This document shows positions 1 to 12,500 of a stretch of 64,000 nt of DNA, in pieces (the stretch's first letter is position 1; each line of letters starts with the position of its first letter). The notes beneath the pieces are model-generated. The model was given only the letters and a program-made list of their open reading frames with translations. It did not search any database and had not been told where the DNA came from. The stretch is taken from positions 6,435,529 through 6,499,528 of the forward strand of contig NC_135185.1 of assembly GCF_041146795.1 (NCBI RefSeq). Reading direction: 5' to 3'. The position numbers and the translations under genes are program-made. The DNA is from Maylandia zebra. Taxonomy: Eukaryota; Chordata; Actinopteri; Cichliformes; Cichlidae.

Positions 1-801
1 ACTAATGTTAGAGTGAGGCACTTTGGGTAAAAGCATACAGTCTAAGGTGAAAGGCTCGGAGGGCTGTAATTAGATGAGGGGTGTTTGAGCAGGAAAATTA
101 CACTTTACCACAACTCCAAGCAAAAATGCTGGAGGTAGAAAATTCAGTCTGTGGGGTGTGTGCACGGTGTATTGTATATTTATTAGACAAAGCTTGCTGG
201 GAGATGGCGATGAAAGGCTAAAGCATCAACAATGAATCAGCGCTGACTCATTCACTGCTTGTGAAATGAAATGTGAAGTGAAATGACGAGAGCAAATATT
301 CTGCATAATTTCAAGGCTTTAAAGCTTCTATATGTTCTTTTCCCCAATCGACCAAACAAAAAGTAGAATTACAAGCTAGAGAGAAACACTCCCGTGTCAA
401 GAGAATTCTAATGATCTAATCCACTATGGACTTGAATATATTTTTACCTTTTACTGTGTCTATTGCAAGGAAAGATGGTGTTCAGTAAAGGCAAGATTCT
501 TGCTGTTTTCACTGAACTTGTGATATTAATTATCCAGGTGAAAACCACCTGCTGTCCTCTGCTGTCCTTTCTACACAGTAGAAAGTAGAAAGAAGAGAAC
601 CTACTATCCTTAAACTTAAAAAGGGAAGATTTAAATGTGTAACCACACAAACAGCTTGCCTTCTTATTATGTTTTGTTAAAAGACATGTAGATTAAATTG
701 CTTGTTGCCTGAATCTCCTGCCCAGACCAACCTAAATGAATAACAGAACAGTCTAACATCCATAGTGATATTAACCAATCACTGAAGCTCTACACACATA
801 C
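1..801 (-). other. klc1: klc1 intron, part
   Basis: This lies downstream of the klc1 donor on the minus strand, so it is intronic. I see no further klc1 exon (the next should start with the VMMALSNHL-type segment) and no recognisable repeat. Confidence 0.7.
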
Positions 802-1068
802 TTGAGCCTCGCTGAGCCCAAGTTCCAGCATCTCCAGGGACTTGCGGATCATGTGTGATTTTTCCTCCACGAGAACGCCCTCCTCATCCTGCTTCAGGCA
901 GCGCAACGTGCCCAGAAGGCCCTCCAGGATGGAGTGGTGCTCTTGCTTCAGGGCCTCCAATCCTTGAATCACCTGCTTGGTCCGGGAAATGATCTCATCC
1001 TGGGACAGCTTCTCCCCAGGATCCTCCTCCTCCTTCACACACACCATGGTGGACATGTCCTCACGCAT
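802..1068 (-). CDS. klc1: Kinesin light chain 1, first coding exon (gene continues past the left edge)
   Basis: Encodes the N-terminus of kinesin light chain, the kinesin-1 subunit that pairs with KIF5 heavy chains through a coiled coil and selects cargo through TPR repeats. The exon gives 89 codons. It starts at an ATG two bases after a splice acceptor (AG at 1070-1071) and ends in frame, phase 0, at a GTATGT donor (801 downward). The peptide holds the very conserved KLC1 runs QDEIISRTKQVIQGLEALK and SHMIRKSLEMLELGLSEAQ, the start of the heptad region. Only this coiled-coil start is in the window; the TPR exons lie further left, outside it. The 5' UTR is on separate upstream exon(s). Synteny with coa8 and bag5 supports klc1 rather than klc2-4. 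A second in-frame ATG lies at codon 5 (MREDMSTM); human KLC1 also has an MSTM motif here. Confidence 0.95.
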
Positions 1069-2235
1069 CCTGCAGAGAAAGCGAATAAATTAACATAACA
1101 GGAAAAAAGGTTGCATTAAAATATTTTGTCTTGGAAGTCCTCATAACACAAGATTCCTTACAGGCTCTAATGAGGGAGGGAAAGGAATTTTCTACGGACA
1201 CTAAAAACAGCGTGTTGTCATGTAAAGATGGTATCCACTTGTCTTATGACTGTCACAGATGTTTAACATGGTAAAAAACTAACAGCAGACCATGAAAACA
1301 GGATTCAGCAGAAATGTGACATAGTGGTTAAAGGACAAACAGGTAACCTTTTTCTTCAAAGTCACAATCCTCTGACCTTTTCTTGTCTCATGGCCAAATA
1401 AACAGCCTTTCATGACGATGACTCATCTCATAAAATCAATTATGCTGCAAGTGAGAAACGGCTCTGGTTTATGAAAAGGTCAGACAATGTGTTTCTGACT
1501 GGACGGCTACTGGGACAGGGGTGTAGGAAGCTCACTTTGAGGGAATTGGTAGGAAAAGTCTGTGCTTCTTCAGCTCTACACACAAAGGTGCCTTGAAAAG
1601 AGGCCCTGACTGAAGCACCTGTTTTGAAAAGCTCGTGAGAGCAGCATCAGCAGAGGTTTGTAGTAGAAGACGGAGCATGATTGAAGATTACCACTTGTAA
1701 AGTGTTCTAAAAACAAAACAAAAAACAAACAAACTTAAGAATCACCATTTAAGATTGTTTAATAAAAAGCGGGTCTTAGGTTCAGCTGTCATTAAAAGTT
1801 TAAACCAAACCAAAGAAGTTAAATGTTGTGCCTGTTTGACAGTAAAACCCGGATCTGAGGTTTGTGGTCTGTGAGTGGTTTACAGATAACAGATTAGAGG
1901 GGACAGACAGGAAAACTCAGAGGAACTTGTAGACATTTTCTGCTGCACAACAAACTCACTTTGACCACTTTAAACAAATGTTGGCCGTCACATTTTCTTT
2001 TATGATCGTCATCTATTAACTGCACTCGTATCTAGTCAGCTGACAATCTACTATGATCCAAGTTCAGAAAAATCTACTATAAAATGTAAACAACTATTAT
2101 TCCCAGAAGCTGCAAAATACAGTCATACAGACCCCAGACTCATTCATGAGTCGCCCATAACAATAGTGCTGCTATTGTCTCTCTCAACACACTATGCACT
2201 CCTTCCTGACTTTATCTGCTATATATTCATCTCTC

Positions 2236-2275
2236 ACACACAGACACACACACAGACACACACACATATATAAGA
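2236..2275. repeat. CA-rich microsatellite
   Basis: Short run of cacacacagacacacacaca type followed by tatata. Confidence 0.7.
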
Positions 2276-3149
2276 GGATTATGACTGAGCGCTTTGGCAG
2301 CAGTTGTAGCGAGCTGCCTAATAAATCTCTGCAAGCACACACGACTGAAACGGCACGGTCTCAGCTGAATAATTACAGAAACACTGAATAAAGTTACATT
2401 TTAAAGTATGTTCCATTGAAAAATACAGAAAGAAAACCCGTGGGTGTGAATGAGCCAACATTGGTCTTATCTTTGACGGTGCAGTGACACAGTGAGTTGA
2501 ACCGACCGAGCCTACCTCAGTAGAAAAGCCGCTATGATGTCAAAGGGAGACTGCAGACTTGCCCTGAGCAGATTTCACATTTTACTTAAAGAAGAGGAAA
2601 CAACGAGGTAAAAAATACGTTGAGACGAGACAGACCGAGGAAGGGCAGCAGCTCTGATCGCTCCATGTGACTCAGCAACCGGCCCTGCAGCCTATCAGCT
2701 GAGCAGGAAGCAGGAAGCTGCTTGCAGAAGGAGGTGGAAAAGAGCAGCTCCAGGCAAAAAGAACGGTGAAGTATGGGTTGCATTTGAAATTATCTTGGCA
2801 AATACAGGAAAAGCTTTCAAATGCGTTATTAGCAAGATCCATAAAAAGCCAGACTTTCAGGGATTTTTCTTGTACTGAAAACTGTATTACTATTAGTTAC
2901 AAAAAAAACTGTATTTCAGAGAAAATGAAACAGAAAAAGCTCTTTCAACTGAATTAAATCTTTTTAAAGAAGGAAAAAAGTAAGAAATGTACAGAAAGGA
3001 TTTACTGAAATTTCGACTACTGTTTTAGGCACAAGAAGAACTCTGAATATTCAAACTTGAGCTTTGGGAAGTTAAATGGGCATTTCTCATTTTTTATTCT
3101 CTTAACCCTTTATCGAAAACCGGGCCACTGCTTATATGTCAGTCATTTT

Positions 3150-3445
3150 ATCAGAAAAAAAAATTCCCAGAACCTTCAATCCATTCATTTTCTGCAACTT
3201 CTGAGTCACAGAGGCGGCACTCTAAACCAAGAGTGCCCTGACCTCCCACCCTGCATACAGAGTCTGGATAGACATAATCTCTCCACCACTTCCTCCCAGT
3301 TTGACACAGCACAAAAGCCTCACCTAAAAGCCATTTAGGTGTTCCAATTAGATGTGCAAACCACCTTAACTGGTTCCTTTCAGAGAAGACAAGCAGCTCT
3401 ATTCTGAACCACTCCCAAATGACCGAGATCCTCACCAGATCTATA
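3150..3445 (-). mobile_element. Decayed LINE fragment (reverse transcriptase C-terminal tail)
   Basis: Minus-strand translation keeps pieces such as SERNQLRWFAHLIG, FVLCQTGRKWWRDY and SEVAENEW. They resemble the C-terminal end of non-LTR retrotransposon ORF2 common in fish (consensus around RSQLRWFGHLVRMP and TRWRDYVSRLAWERLG). The reading frame has lost its middle. I cannot place the clade from memory with confidence. Confidence 0.5.
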
Positions 3446-3869
3446 AAAGTGAGCTTGAATGACCTTAAGAATTAACTCGTTTTGCACCATTTTTAATCCA
3501 CAAATTCCTCCTTTCAGCTGTTTGGAAAGTGAGCCATGGCCTCAGATTTCATCCCAGCCAATTCACCCTCAGCTGCAAAACACCCTGATGCTCAATGAGG
3601 TCAATGGGATCACATCATCTGGAAAAAGCACAGACATGACCCGGAGACCACCAAAATCAGTGACAAAAGCCCAGCCCTGGGCAAAGTCTGAAACCCACTT
3701 CGACACTAGCTAATAACCTGCAATGTAAACCAAGGTCTCACTATGGTTGCGCCAAAGCAACCTGCAACAACAGACCAATAATTCCCAAACTACTTCCCAG
3801 CTTTCTCCAACTCCACAAAATACATTTAAGGTAAAATATTTACATGGCTTTTTCCCCTAGTCAAATATA

Positions 3870-4201
3870 CAGTGGGGCAAAAAAGTATTTAGTCAGCCAC
3901 CGATTGTGCAAGTTCCCCCACCTAAAATGATGACAGAGGTCAGTAATTTGCACCAGAGGTACACTTCAACTGTGAGAGCCAGAGATTTTCCTTGTTCGAG
4001 GTGACCAAATACTTATTTTCCACCCTGATTTACGAATAAATTCTTTACAAATCCTACCATGTGAATTCATGGATTTTTTTTTCACATTCTGTCTCTCACA
4101 GTTGAAGTGTACCTCTGGTGCAAATTACCGACCTCTGTCATCATTTTAAGTGGGGGAACTTGCACAATCGGTGGCTGACTAAATACTTTTTTGCCCCACT
4201 G
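3870..4201. mobile_element. Non-autonomous 332 bp Tc1-like element (internal deletion derivative)
   Basis: Flanked by TA on both sides (3868-3869 and 4202-4203) and bounded by inverted ends CAGTGGGGCAAAAAAGTATT. Its left 109 bases match the left terminal repeat of the full-length copy at 21678-23283. The rest matches that copy's right end from 23050 on. The join lies at the 9-base word CTGTGAGAG, present at both breakpoints in the long copy. No transposase remains, so mobility would need a transposase supplied in trans. Confidence 0.93.
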
Positions 4202-6543
4202 TATTTAGGTGCCATCATATTTGAAAAATCTAAGAAACTAATCTTCACATTTAATCTTTGCATAAATAGCAGAAACCCAAACCACAAAGAACTACAGAGG
4301 CGACCGTTACCACTACAGGCCATGTAATACAGAAGTGAGAGTGACAGCATAAGCATTGTTTTCCTGTTCAGATCCAACAGTCTTTTATCTCTGGGATTAG
4401 ATCAGTCTCCACACATAAAGCACCACAGGAGGAAGGCAGGGAAAACTATTTTCAAAGTCAACTTTTGAAATGTAAATAGCTTGCTTGAAGCGCAGCACCC
4501 GGAGACGCTGCAGTTCTTTATGTAAGCATGCTAAGGCGGTTATCTGAGGTGATGGGGATGCTGAAGACAAACGTGGTGGCAGTGGATAGAGGGGGAAAAA
4601 AATGAGGAAGGAGTTATGGTTGGGACCGATGGAGAAGTGAAATAGAAAGTAAGTGTAGGTTTTTATGCATGAGGATGGAGCCGGCGGCAGAAAAGCAGCA
4701 CTCGAAGAACAGTCTTAGTCAGCAAAGTGTGGGCACAGCTGCTTTATTTAATAAAAAAAGAAGAACAAAGAGCCTCTAAAAGTTTCTTTTACTGAACTAT
4801 TTTACTGAAGCTTTGTTTGTTTGACTGCTCAACCCACAATTTAAATAATACAGCATTTCTTCTACTTGTTCCCTGTAAATAAAGGAGAGAAAAAACAAAA
4901 CAACATTTACTGTTTAGAACCTCGTACCAGTCTGTCTGGTACAAATAGCTCAAAGAACTGGATAGGGTAGTTAATAACAGCAGCTCAATACTTTTCCCTG
5001 GCTGAAGACAAAGGAAAGCACAACACACCACAAATCTGTCCCACCCAGTCTGAATACATTTACTAGCTCTGAGTATAAGCACTCATTTACAGCCGAATGC
5101 CAAGTAGTCTCGTCTTTATTCCCGTCTTACTTCTATCTATCTTTTCGCTGTTAAGCTTTTTTATTTCCCCACCAGCTCTAATTGTTTGGAGAACAGGTAG
5201 TGCTTATCTGCCTGCTGTGGACAAAAAACAAAACACCCACGATAATCACTGTAAAGTCAGGATTCAACTTTTGACAAAGCAAAAACAATAAGCTAATGGG
5301 CACCCTTCATCCAAATCGATGACTCTTTTCACATTAAAATAGACGCATCAATTAAAGCTTCTGTAACAATAGTCTGTTGTATATATTGTGCTGTATCCCT
5401 GTGTTTTATGTGGCCTCAATTCTACAAAACATCACTAGCTATTAGCTAAGTGTGAATCTTAGCTCATTTGGTTAGTTTCAGAGACCAAAAAAGGGTTTAA
5501 GAAATCGGAAAGTCACAACATGACATTGTACCGGTGAGAAACAGGAAATGACCTGTGTGACTGGTGTTAACAATGAACAAATTTAGTCCTGGGTGCAGAT
5601 TAGGACAACAAAGAGAGTGTGGTGTTCTAAATGAACCCAACAGAAAACCTTGCTGTCTAAAAAAACAAAACAAATCATCGTGTGAATTCACTTGCTGCAG
5701 TTTTAACGTGTTAAACTGTGTCATCACCATTTCTTACTTCTGATAAGAACTCCAGTGACAAGAGCGCCAAATTACTTTTGCATGTGCAAGCTCTGAGCAA
5801 GAGATAAAATGTATCATTCAAATAAGTGAAGCAGTTTAAGATGCTGTGATCCAAAGAGCTGGCAGTGGTACCGCTTCTTACTCCAGCAACCCAAAGGATT
5901 AATGATTCAGAAAGACACTCGCTGATTTTATTATATGACTTTCTGCAGACTCTCCGTGGATTAAAGTTTTAAATTCTAAGTCTGTAATATTTGAGGTCAG
6001 CTGAGTTTAGAATGGGAAACTTCCTCCCAGGCTTCTCAATAAACCTGTCAGTGTTGATATGTGAACATCTCCTTGACATAAATCTTAAAAGATTAAAAGA
6101 TTAGGAAGTTTAAAATTAGGAATTTTAGGACCACTTAGAGAAAAATCAAAGACTATCCAATTCAGTGAGATTGCTGCTAATAAAATGCTAAAACCTTCTT
6201 AATAATTATCTGGCCGTCATGATGTTATTTACCATAGCCCATAAGCTAACTTCATATCAAAGGCCTGTGAGGAATATCACTCACTTTTCACTACAGTATA
6301 TTAGGTGAATTAGTGCTCTTGGTTTTCTGTTCTTTTCTTGCAGCAAAAGGTTGCAACCTTAACATGGTGCTACCCAGTGTTATCCTACTAGAGTCACTAA
6401 TGTTTCACAAAAACAGACAGCCCCTGGTCTTAAAATAGATGAAAAAAAGGAAGTGCCAGTTTCATAGAGGTTGGTTTAAGGAAATGACAGTCACTTTTAC
6501 TAACAAATAAAGATCTTTAGATCCACTGAAACCCTACTTGATT

Positions 6544-6556
6544 AAGACAGACAGAC

Positions 6557-6633
<77 letters not shown>
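6544..6633. repeat. Compound microsatellite (GACA)n(GA)n
   Basis: About four GACA units run into an uninterrupted GA tract of roughly 75 bases. It produces long spurious open frames in both strands. Confidence 0.97.
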
Positions 6634-6635
<2 letters not shown>

Positions 6636-7944
6636 TGTGGGCACCATTCATAAAATTGATGTTGTGCAAAGAAAGGAAAAAAAGCTTGAAAAAAATATCC
6701 ATTATGGTTTGCATTTATGTAAAATATTGGCCATAGATCATTATTGATGCCAAAAAACAAAAAAGAAAGAAAAACAAGTATTGCTTGTGTAGTAATTCAG
6801 CTATTAATGCACAATTTACACCACAGTAAGCAACAGTAGATGTGAATGCAGGTGTGTAAGATTTTAGTGAGGTCATGTTATTTGTATGCTCATTCACATC
6901 TCGTTTTGTGCTAATAACCAGTCAATTCTTCTATTAGTTCATCAACAGAAAACCACCTGATTTCTGGCTGGGGGGATTTTAAGACCTCACCATTAACCAG
7001 CTCTGGGAACCTGGAAATAATAACAAAGTTGTACTCATTGCTGTGCTCATCTGCAGAAGTGAAGTAAAACCTGCAGCCATTAAAATCAAATCTGCTGCAG
7101 CCACACAAAACTGTCATTGCTACCCAGCAGCACTCAACCCACTCATCTGGGCCGACAACAAGCTGCCTCAGGTGTAGCAAAGGGGGTGTTTAGCCCTTAG
7201 GGAGGGGCCCTGCAGGTTGTCATGAGTGCACCTTTGGGTGTATTAAACGTTAAACATGGCAGGGCAGAGAAGAATGCTTGTGTATTTCCGTGCAGACTGA
7301 AAATGTGTAACTACATACCCCCAAACTGCCCCAAATCTCAAAATATCCATAGATGCTTCTCAGTCTTTTTGGTTTCCCAGCTGTGGGTACCACAGTGAGA
7401 TCCACTGTCCCCCTAAAGCTGTCTGCGCAACACAGGCAGCTTTCACAGCTCTGACTCCCCTCTGAATATCAATGAAAGGATACAGCTAACTATCACATGA
7501 CAAATGGTCATCATCAAGATTTAATCCCACCGCAGTAGCCGACAGAAGCTCGTTTCCACAGGCTGACAGGCGTGTTTTAGTCGGGTCCGTGTCGCTGTAA
7601 GTTTGTGCTGCTTTGTCCGAGCTATATAGCGTACAAATGATTAAACCTGAAGAACCAGTTAAACCATACTTTCTTGTAACACAGACCAAACCTCGGGGCC
7701 AACTCCGACCTAGCCCTCTAAATGAGTTAATGTGCTTGCGATGTCTAATTCCTGCAACTAACGTAAACACCGACCACAGAACAAGCAGACAATTCCATAA
7801 AAAATGGTTACAAAGACTACATAACGTTAGTAGTATACATACCTATGTTTTGGTAAATGACACTTTAAGAAACGCGTGATAAGAGAAGCAAGTGGCTTAT
7901 TAGCTATTAACAGCATTCCAAGTAATACACGGAGCCATTCTTAC

Positions 7945-8420
7945 CGTTCTCTGGGACATCCGTTGCCAATGTAGCTCGACTTCAATGTTCCTCTTCCCCT
8001 TTTAAATCACGTCTTTTCTAAATGGGATTTTTTTCTTTTGGCCGACAGCCCGTGTAGAGTGTAAAAGAAGCGTAAGAAATATACTAAGTTAAAAAAAACA
8101 ATTTTCACACTGTCTTTGTCTGCTAGGATGTGTTTTGCCTTCTGACGCCGGGCTTCACTGCATCAACCTCGTTAATGTTGACCAGCTAGCTACATAGCTA
8201 ATCACCTAGCTATCTGTCAAAACAGCGATTTCAGTCAGCCGTTCAGGAGAAGCGAGTATTTTCCGCTGCTTCCATGACAGGAACTGCTCTGTCAAACTAG
8301 CCTGACAAGGGCTTCATGGGGCGGAATAAAAAGTTCATTAGTCCCCCATGGAGATGACAGCTCCTCAGTGCTGTAGCTGGCTGAATGACTAACCGCACAG
8401 TACGCGAAAATGGCGTTACC
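7945..8420 (-). promoter_or_regulatory. klc1: Candidate klc1 first (untranslated) exon and promoter region
   Basis: On the minus strand a strong donor (exon ending ...GAACG, then GTAAGA) lies at 7945. Upstream DNA carries a GC-box-like GGGGCGG near 8318 and an AAAATGGCG motif (YY1-type, read on the plus strand) near 8406. The position, between klc1 coding exon and the 3' end of coa8, fits the klc1 start. Both the exon and the transcription start are inferred; no transcript evidence is available. Confidence 0.35.
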
Positions 8421-8879
8421 CGGCACCCCCCTGCTCCTCTGGCAGCACTGATGTCATCCAGGCCAGATTAAAGGGAAAGCTGTGGTGCGAGTTCAGGCTC
8501 CATATTTATTACCGGAAAAACAAGAAGCACAAAGTGCATGGTGCACAATACTCCAATATATCTACTTAAATAAAAGTAGCCTATGCCTATAATGGTAAAA
8601 TTGTTAAATTGGAGGTTCATTAGATATTTTATGGTAGAGGTTAGAGGTAGGCGGATCGATCCAAATATTTGAATTGTGTCGAATAATTATTTTATTTATT
8701 TGGAAATAAAAAGAAAAACATCAAACATGTACTATGAAATGTTTGTCCCTTTTTGTGTTAACTGTCACTAGTTTTTTGTAGCCTACAATACAGTTAACCC
8801 AAAGTGCTTTAGAGACAGACACATTTACATTCCAGGTCTCAAAAATATTTAGACCAAATGATTCATCTGGAAAATAACT

Positions 8880-8990
8880 GTCCATCCATCTTCTGTTAAG
8901 GGGTTGCAGGAGGCTGGAGCCTTTCCCAGCTAACATAGGGCTAAAGGCGGGGTACACCCTGGACAGGTCGTGGTCTGTCCCAGGTCTTAT
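8880..8990. mobile_element. LINE-tail-like interspersed repeat fragment
   Basis: Contains the phrase TCCATCCATCTTCTGTTAAG, then GGTTGCAGGAGGCTGGAGCC and GGCGGGGTACACCCTGGACA, a very common dispersed repeat in teleost genomes. Family assignment (RTE/L2-type tail) is from memory. Confidence 0.55.
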
Positions 8991-9277
8991 AAAGAGAGAG
9001 AGACAGATAACCATTTACACTCACATTCTTTAATTTCTTGTATTTATCGTAGGTGGTCAGCACCGATCTCACTGAGAGGATATCACAGGTTGTCTTTGTT
9101 TTGACACAAACTGGGTGTAACAGCTGCTTTATAATGTATCTATAACCCCTGCACCAAGAAAAAAAACAAAAACCCTCTTGACCAAAGAGACCATGACATA
9201 ACAATCCATACTTTAAACTATTAAAACATGATGAAAACTATTAATTAAAAAGAAATACCTCACATGTTTTGCTTTGC

Positions 9278-9283
9278 TTTATT
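9278..9283 (-). terminator. coa8: Polyadenylation signal for coa8
   Basis: AATAAA on the minus strand about 130 bases beyond the coa8 stop codon. Confidence 0.55.
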
Positions 9284-9413
9284 TTTTCCAGAATAATTTA
9301 CAGTCATTTGCAGAGTCTGAATAAACATGAAGCAGTAACAGAAGTGACAAAAATATAGCCAAGGCATTTGATATTTTGACAGGAGGGTGGGGGTGTGTGT
9401 ATTTTCTTTGCTA

Positions 9414-9534
9414 TCAGCTGGTAGGAGTGCCGTTTTTCTTGCTGCTCTGTCTTTCCGTAACTGTCCTCCACATACTGTTTAGGGTGACTCGAGCCAAGAG
9501 CAAGGTGATGGTAAAGTTACGTCTGTACCATTCC
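9414..9534 (-). CDS. coa8: coa8 coding exon 5 (C-terminus and stop)
   Basis: Acceptor AG at 9536-9535. The split lysine codon is completed here, then EWYRRNFTITLLL and a basic tail, with TGA at 9414-9416. The C-terminal hydrophobic stretch after WYRRNF matches the human protein's end. Confidence 0.93.
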
Positions 9535-12500
9535 CTGGATACACAAAAAACAGAATGTTTCACTTTGCACAGTGTAATAAATATGCTGATATAAAGATTC
9601 AAACGGGCAAATGCACAATAACACCCGAAGGAAGAAAAGGGGAACATTTGTGCTTTGATGGAGTTTAAATTGAAACGACAATAAATATAACAATCAAAAG
9701 TCAGAGATTAAATCCCACACATGCTGCTGAGGTGATGTGTGTGGGCGGAAAGCTTTGCCAACATGAAGACAAGTCAGCCACTTTGCATTGCTAATTCACA
9801 CAAAACTTCTTCATAGCCTGTGAGGTTTGTTGTTCTTTGCCGATCAGTTAATGCAGTGCAGTTAAAGCTCACAGCTGCTGCAGAGGGACATTGAACAACC
9901 CAACCACCCACCCACCCACTCACTTACTCACCCACCCAGTAGCATCATGGGAGACAAAACAACTCACTTGTTGTAATTTGCATGTCGTACTCTGTTTTTG
10001 TCCAGGAAGCTTTTGTAAAACGTGGCCATCTCTTCGCTGTTCAGGGACCGCCGTCGTCCTGAGGGAAGACACAGCAGACTGCGTTATATTCTCATTAGGA
10101 TACATCTCCCCTGCAATTCACCAGCTGTTAGAAAAACAAACTGCTGTTTACTGTGCCTCCTGAGGGGTAGGTTATGAAGCAAGTTCGACAAAGCCAGGGT
10201 TTCTTTGTGTTGGCTGACTTGACCAAAAAAACCTCAGTCAGCGATAGTAGGCATCACACCAGTGGTTATTAACTCTCTCTGGTAACCCCGGTTTTCTGTG
10301 CTCACATAAAAAGGGCTGTCTGATGTGTTTTTTGACACTTCAGACGGCACCGGATGGGTCAACTGAGCACCACTTACTCCAATCAGAGACATTATCACAT
10401 GAATGGGGGATAGAGGTCTATTAACAATGTTAAATAAATGCAGTAAAATGCAACCCTGGTGCTGCAAGTATGAGTAATGCTGCAGAAAATTGTTAATTTA
10501 GTGTTTTGATCATCACAAGAGCTGAAAGCTTAGCTTCAATGTTTATCTCTGATGTCACAGCCACACATCGGTGCTCTCGCTGTGTTCAGCTCTGACAATT
10601 CACCCACAGCCTAACGAAGGAGACGTGGGATTACTTTAGTTTACTAATGATAAACTGCAACTCTAGCATTGATTTTTTTAAGGCTTGGTAGCCAATGGAA
10701 AAAAAAAAAAAAAACACCAACAAAAAACTAAACATTTTCTGCATCGTCATCCAAATATGAATATTTGGAAAGTCCAGTGATAATATGATGTAGTTTGAAT
10801 TATCTGTAACCTCACAGCTGAGCTTCATTCTGCAGTCTTAAGCTCTACAGACTGCAAATATTTGTATTCATTTAGCAGAGACTCAATATTGTGTTTGTAA
10901 GACACTGTAACTAAAAGAATTTGTGAAAACTTTAAATCGAAACTCTAAAAATAAACTGGTACAAACCAGGGATGTGGTCAGCATAAGTTACCATGGTGAT
11001 CTAGCCAGGTATAAAGGCGGCCCCTTCACTTACATCAAGGTCGACTTACATCACTCACCCAGTAATCTTGTTTCATAGTACACCCATCTGAGCTGGTTAA
11101 ATACTGTCTAAGTGCAAACCCAACCAACAATGTGAAATATTCAGAAAAGGCTGCATGTCCTCACCGTCCTGATCACGCAGAGTCAAGCCTTTTGCCTTCA
11201 GCTGTGAAATGACAAAAGCTTCTTTTTCCTGCAGACAGTGTAAAACAAACAAACAACAAACAAACCTTTTAAGATTTAACTGTAACTTTAAATTAGGTCA
11301 GTCTTAAAGTTAATTAAAAGGTCGTTAAATCAGATTTGGACTGGGGTCCACATAAAACCTACAGTCAATTATTCCTCACTGTAACCTCTTACATAGCTGG
11401 GCCCTAACAGAACACATTTGTTATGCAATGCTGCCCTCTACTGGTGAAATGATTTTACACACATACGAGCTCAGCACACAGATTAATTACATCCACTGCT
11501 ATTACAGTCTCCATTAATAATGATGGAAATTACAGCATGATTCTAATGCAAGTAGGAAGTTGGCAGGGAAGATAATGCGGTTAGTGGACTTCATCGTGTT
11601 TAATTTAATTTCCATTTTATTTTTAAGAAAAGTGAACTAACAAGCCGACAGGGATCGCTCACCTGGTTTGGTTTTGTAACAGCTACAGATGAATTTTCTT
11701 CTAATATCAATTTGATTCATTGGATTTAAGCGGCAGTACGGCATGGCTGCATATGAAATAAATAGCAGCAGTAGCAGGACAATATGAATCATCATGGGGC
11801 GATCGTGGCTCAAGAGTTGGCAGTTCGTCTTGTAATCGGAAGGTTGCCGGTTCGAGCAGTCCGACAGTCTCGGCCGTTGTGTCCTTGGGCAAGACACTTG
11901 ACCCGTTGCCTACTGGTGATGGTCAGAGGGCCTGCCAGCGCCAGTGTTCGGCAGCCTCGCCTCTGTCAGTGCGCCCTAGGGCAGCTGTGGCAACAATGTA
12001 GCTTGCCATCACCAGTGTGTGAATGTGTGTGTGAATGGGTGAATGACTGAATGTAGTGTAAAGCGCTTTGGGGTCCTTAGGAACTAAGTAAAGCGCTATA
12101 CAAATACAGGCCAACAATTACCATCATAAATATATATTAACTGTAATAAATTGGAAGACATCATCTTTATGCTCTAAGGACAATATCACAAACAATTTAG
12201 GAATTTAATTTAGGAGTAACTTTCAGTTTCTCTGCAAAGACTAAAGACTCCACTTCCTCTGTGATTAAAGGTTTTCTTGGAGCACATCAACTTCCCACTC
12301 TTATTCATACTCTGAAATCACCTGCCCCACAATGAACCAACAACCGCTTCTATGCCTGCTTTACACCACCCACCACCTTTCAGCTTATTTTCAGAAGGAC
12401 AGAACAGCCAGCACAGTCTTAACTGATGATCTAACTAGCCTTAAATGAATTTTATTCTCTTCCAAACTACATGTCATGTGCTCAGATGACTTAAAAGAAC

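Larger units (their letters stand above)
1071..7944 (-). other. klc1: Probable klc1 5' intron with repeats
   Basis: The first coding exon of klc1 is preceded by a splice acceptor, so this stretch is expected to be intron between untranslated and coding exons. Apart from the LINE relic, the short Tc1-like element and microsatellites listed separately, I see no coding exon. A minus-strand segment at about 2514-2780 ends in a GTAGGC donor-like site and could be an alternative untranslated exon; this is only a guess. Confidence 0.45.

Noticed and set aside
6517..6760. Long Ser-Leu and Arg-Glu repeat open frames
   Set aside because: Produced by the (GA)n microsatellite.
6911..7180. Minus-strand open frame ending in FSVDELIEELTGY, at first sight like a Nudix-type C-terminus
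   Set aside because: No Nudix box, no conserved neighbour gene at this synteny position and no splice-consistent partner exon; treated as chance in the klc1 intron.
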